Assembly: GCA_007118045.1 (NCBI GenBank) | Contig: SKTG01000029.1 | Coordinates: forward strand, 1 to 6,792 | Source: Nitriliruptoraceae bacterium | GTDB lineage: Bacteria > Actinomycetota > Nitriliruptoria > Nitriliruptorales > Nitriliruptoraceae | Direction of reading: 5' to 3' | DNA: 6,792 bases | Shown here: positions 5,896 to 6,792 of the stretch, piece by piece | How positions within the stretch are numbered: the stretch's first letter is position 1 | How the letters are laid out: every line of letters begins with the position of its first letter | Translations under genes and position numbers: made by a program | Notes under the pieces: generated by a model | Told to the model about the DNA's origin: nothing | What the model saw: only the letters and a program-made list of their open reading frames with translations | Databases searched by the model: none

Positions 5896-6565
5896 CCTCT
5901 TCCTCCTCCATGTCGAGCTCTTCGATCTCGTCGTCGTCCGGGACGTCACCGATGGGCTCACCCTCGGGGTCGAGCACGAACCACTGGTCGTTGATCTCCT
6001 GCCCGTTGACGTCGCCCTCCTCGCCGTCGCTGACGAAGAGGTACAGCGGGTGGCCGGCGTAGGTCACCTGGGTGACGCCGTCGTCCCGCTCGACCGTGTC
6101 CAGCAGGTCCTCGTCCAGGTCGTCGCTGACGCTCGGCTCGCCCTCGGTGCCCAGGGCGGGCCAGACGGTCGCGCAGTCGCCGACGCACTCGGGCTCGTTC
6201 TCGCCGTCCAGGACGCTCACGTAGAGGGTCATGCCGTCGCCGTCGACGATGTGCTCGCCCAGGTCGGACTCCGCGACCTGCAGCTCGTCGTTGCCCACAG
6301 CGAGCTCGACCTCGTCGTCCTCGACCCCCTCGTCGACGTCCTCCTCGTCCTCGGTGGCCAGGTCGTCGTCCTCGGCCGCCTCGTCGTCGGCGTCGTCGTC
6401 CGCGTCGGTGTCGTCGTCCACGACCTCGTCGTCGGCGTCCGGATCGTCGTCGACGTCCTCGGTCTCGTCGTCGTCGAGGAGCTCCGGCTCCTCGCCCTCC
6501 CCGCACGCGGCGGCGAGCAGGGCGACCGCGGCTGCGGCCGGTAGTACTCGGGATCGGATACGCAC
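5891..6565 (-). CDS. Secreted lipoprotein with polyacidic linker and a COG4315/PF03640-type repeat domain
   Basis: Predicted surface lipoprotein of 224 residues; molecular function unknown. The signal peptide is basic (RIRSR), then hydrophobic, with lipobox LAAAC and lipidated Cys21. Residues 28-87 are a disordered linker in which 40 of 60 positions are Asp or Glu. The domain at about 103-205 has the hallmarks of 'lipoprotein with Yx(FWY)xxD motif': GMTLYVSVLD at 111-120 (a degenerate copy of the motif), ECVGDC at 126-131 with two Cys, WPAL at 135-138, GVTQVTYAGHPLYLFVSD at 163-180 (canonical copy), and DVNGQ then WFVLDPEG at 185-202. The C-terminus is again acidic (DMEEEEG). The mature part contains no Lys and one Arg (160). 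GTG at 6565 is chosen over the open extension to 6688 because GAGGAG (6577-6572) lies 6 nt upstream and the signal peptide starts there. Convergent with the MFS gene and apparently monocistronic. Confidence 0.9.
   Translation of the reverse strand: MRIRSRVLPAAAAVALLAAACGEGEEPELLDDDETEDVDDDPDADDEVVDDDTDADDDADDEAAEDDDLATEDEEDVDEGVEDDEVELAVGNDELQVAESDLGEHIVDGDGMTLYVSVLDGENEPECVGDCATVWPALGTEGEPSVSDDLDEDLLDTVERDDGVTQVTYAGHPLYLFVSDGEEGDVNGQEINDQWFVLDPEGEPIGDVPDDDEIEELDMEEEEG
6305..6484 (-). repeat. Low-complexity GAC/GAG triplet tract encoding the acidic linker
   Basis: This stretch of the lipoprotein gene is almost entirely Asp and Glu codons (GAC, GAG) with scattered Val, Ala, Thr, Leu and Gly codons, seen on the plus strand as runs of GTCGTC and TCGTCGTCC. 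It is an imperfect triplet array rather than a perfect tandem repeat, and such tracts can expand or contract by slippage without shifting the frame. Confidence 0.8.
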
Positions 6566-6717
6566 GGGCAACTCCTCGTTGCTACGTCGGGGTTCAGGCC
6601 GCATCGGCGTGGCCCGCGAAGGTGCCGCCCTACGACCGCGTTCGCAGGGCACCGGCGGTGTCCTCGGGTCGGTGACCGAACGGCCCACGCCGAACGACCG
6701 GGCCGTGGCTCAGCCGG
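6566..6717. promoter_or_regulatory. Upstream region of the lipoprotein gene
   Basis: These 152 bases lie between the GTG of the lipoprotein gene and the stop of the partial gene at the right edge. The promoter of the lipoprotein gene should be here, but I see no hexamer pair good enough to name. The only clear elements are the GAGGAG ribosome binding site (6577-6572) and the hairpin at 6673-6720. Confidence 0.45.
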
Positions 6718-6720
6718 TCA
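6673..6720 (-). terminator. Candidate hairpin terminator after the right-edge partial gene
   Basis: ACGGCCC (6680-6686) pairs with GGGCCGT (6700-6706) in a 7-bp stem with a 13-nt loop. An outer 6-bp stem pairs TGACCG (6673-6678) with CGGTCA (6715-6720), separated by an uneven internal loop. Read on the minus strand it begins at the stop codon of the partial gene. No T-run follows, so it would be a U-less structure like the one at 5824-5895. Confidence 0.35.
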
Positions 6721-6792
6721 GCCGTCCCCGTCGACGCGGGCGAGCACGGCCTCGGCCAGCCCCGGATCGCGCACGAAGGCGCTACTGACGTC
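6718..6792 (-). CDS. C-terminal end of an unidentified protein, 5' part outside the window
   Basis: A minus-strand frame open from the right edge ends at a TGA (6720-6718). The 24 visible codons read DVSSAFVRDPGLAEAVLARV then DGDG. 22 of the 24 third positions are G or C, as expected for real coding sequence in this genome, and an amphipathic helix followed by an acidic tail is a plausible C-terminus. A possible terminator follows directly. The fragment is too short to assign a family, and it could be a chance open frame. Confidence 0.42.
   Translation of the reverse strand, partial: DVSSAFVRDPGLAEAVLARVDGDG

Noticed and set aside
6231..6788. A 185-codon plus-strand open frame with long Ser runs.
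   Set aside because: It is the antisense reading of the Asp/Glu triplet tract of the lipoprotein gene; the Ser runs are just the complement of GAC/GAG repeats.

Overview
The window is very GC-rich (roughly 70% by eye, with G or C at most third codon positions), uses GTG starts freely and has densely packed genes. This suggests a high-GC actinobacterium. One gene encodes a secreted lipoprotein with an extremely acidic, lysine-free mature part, which would suit a salt-tolerant or haloalkaliphilic lineage; this placement is inference only.

Left and centre (1-4202, minus strand): a four-gene operon read right to left. It starts with a GcvT/DmdA-like tetrahydrofolate (THF)-dependent methyltransferase (4202 to 2994), then a MetF-type methylene-THF reductase (2991 to 2116), formate-THF ligase fhs (2119 to 422) and the start of an FchA-type methenyl-THF cyclohydrolase (425, running off the left edge). 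The junctions are a 2-nt gap, an ATGA overlap and a GTGA overlap, so the genes are almost certainly cotranscribed and translationally coupled. Together they read as a one-carbon oxidation route. A methyl group is moved from an unidentified methylated compound to THF, oxidised through methylene- and methenyl- to formyl-THF, and released as formate with ATP formation by Fhs running in reverse. The methylene-THF dehydrogenase step is not in the window.

Middle (4203-4626): a 424-base divergent intergenic region carrying the promoters of the operon and of an MFS transporter. It holds an operator-like inverted repeat (GTTGCG-N5-CGCAAC) with an extra half-site and a strong hairpin in the operon leader.

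Right (4627-6792): a 12-helix MFS transporter on the plus strand, divergent from the operon and a plausible importer of its substrate. A nested inverted repeat likely to act as a bidirectional terminator follows. Next is a convergent gene for a lipoprotein with a polyacidic linker and a COG4315/PF03640-type domain, then a probable C-terminal fragment of another minus-strand gene at the right edge. No RNA genes, insertion sequences or CRISPR arrays were seen.
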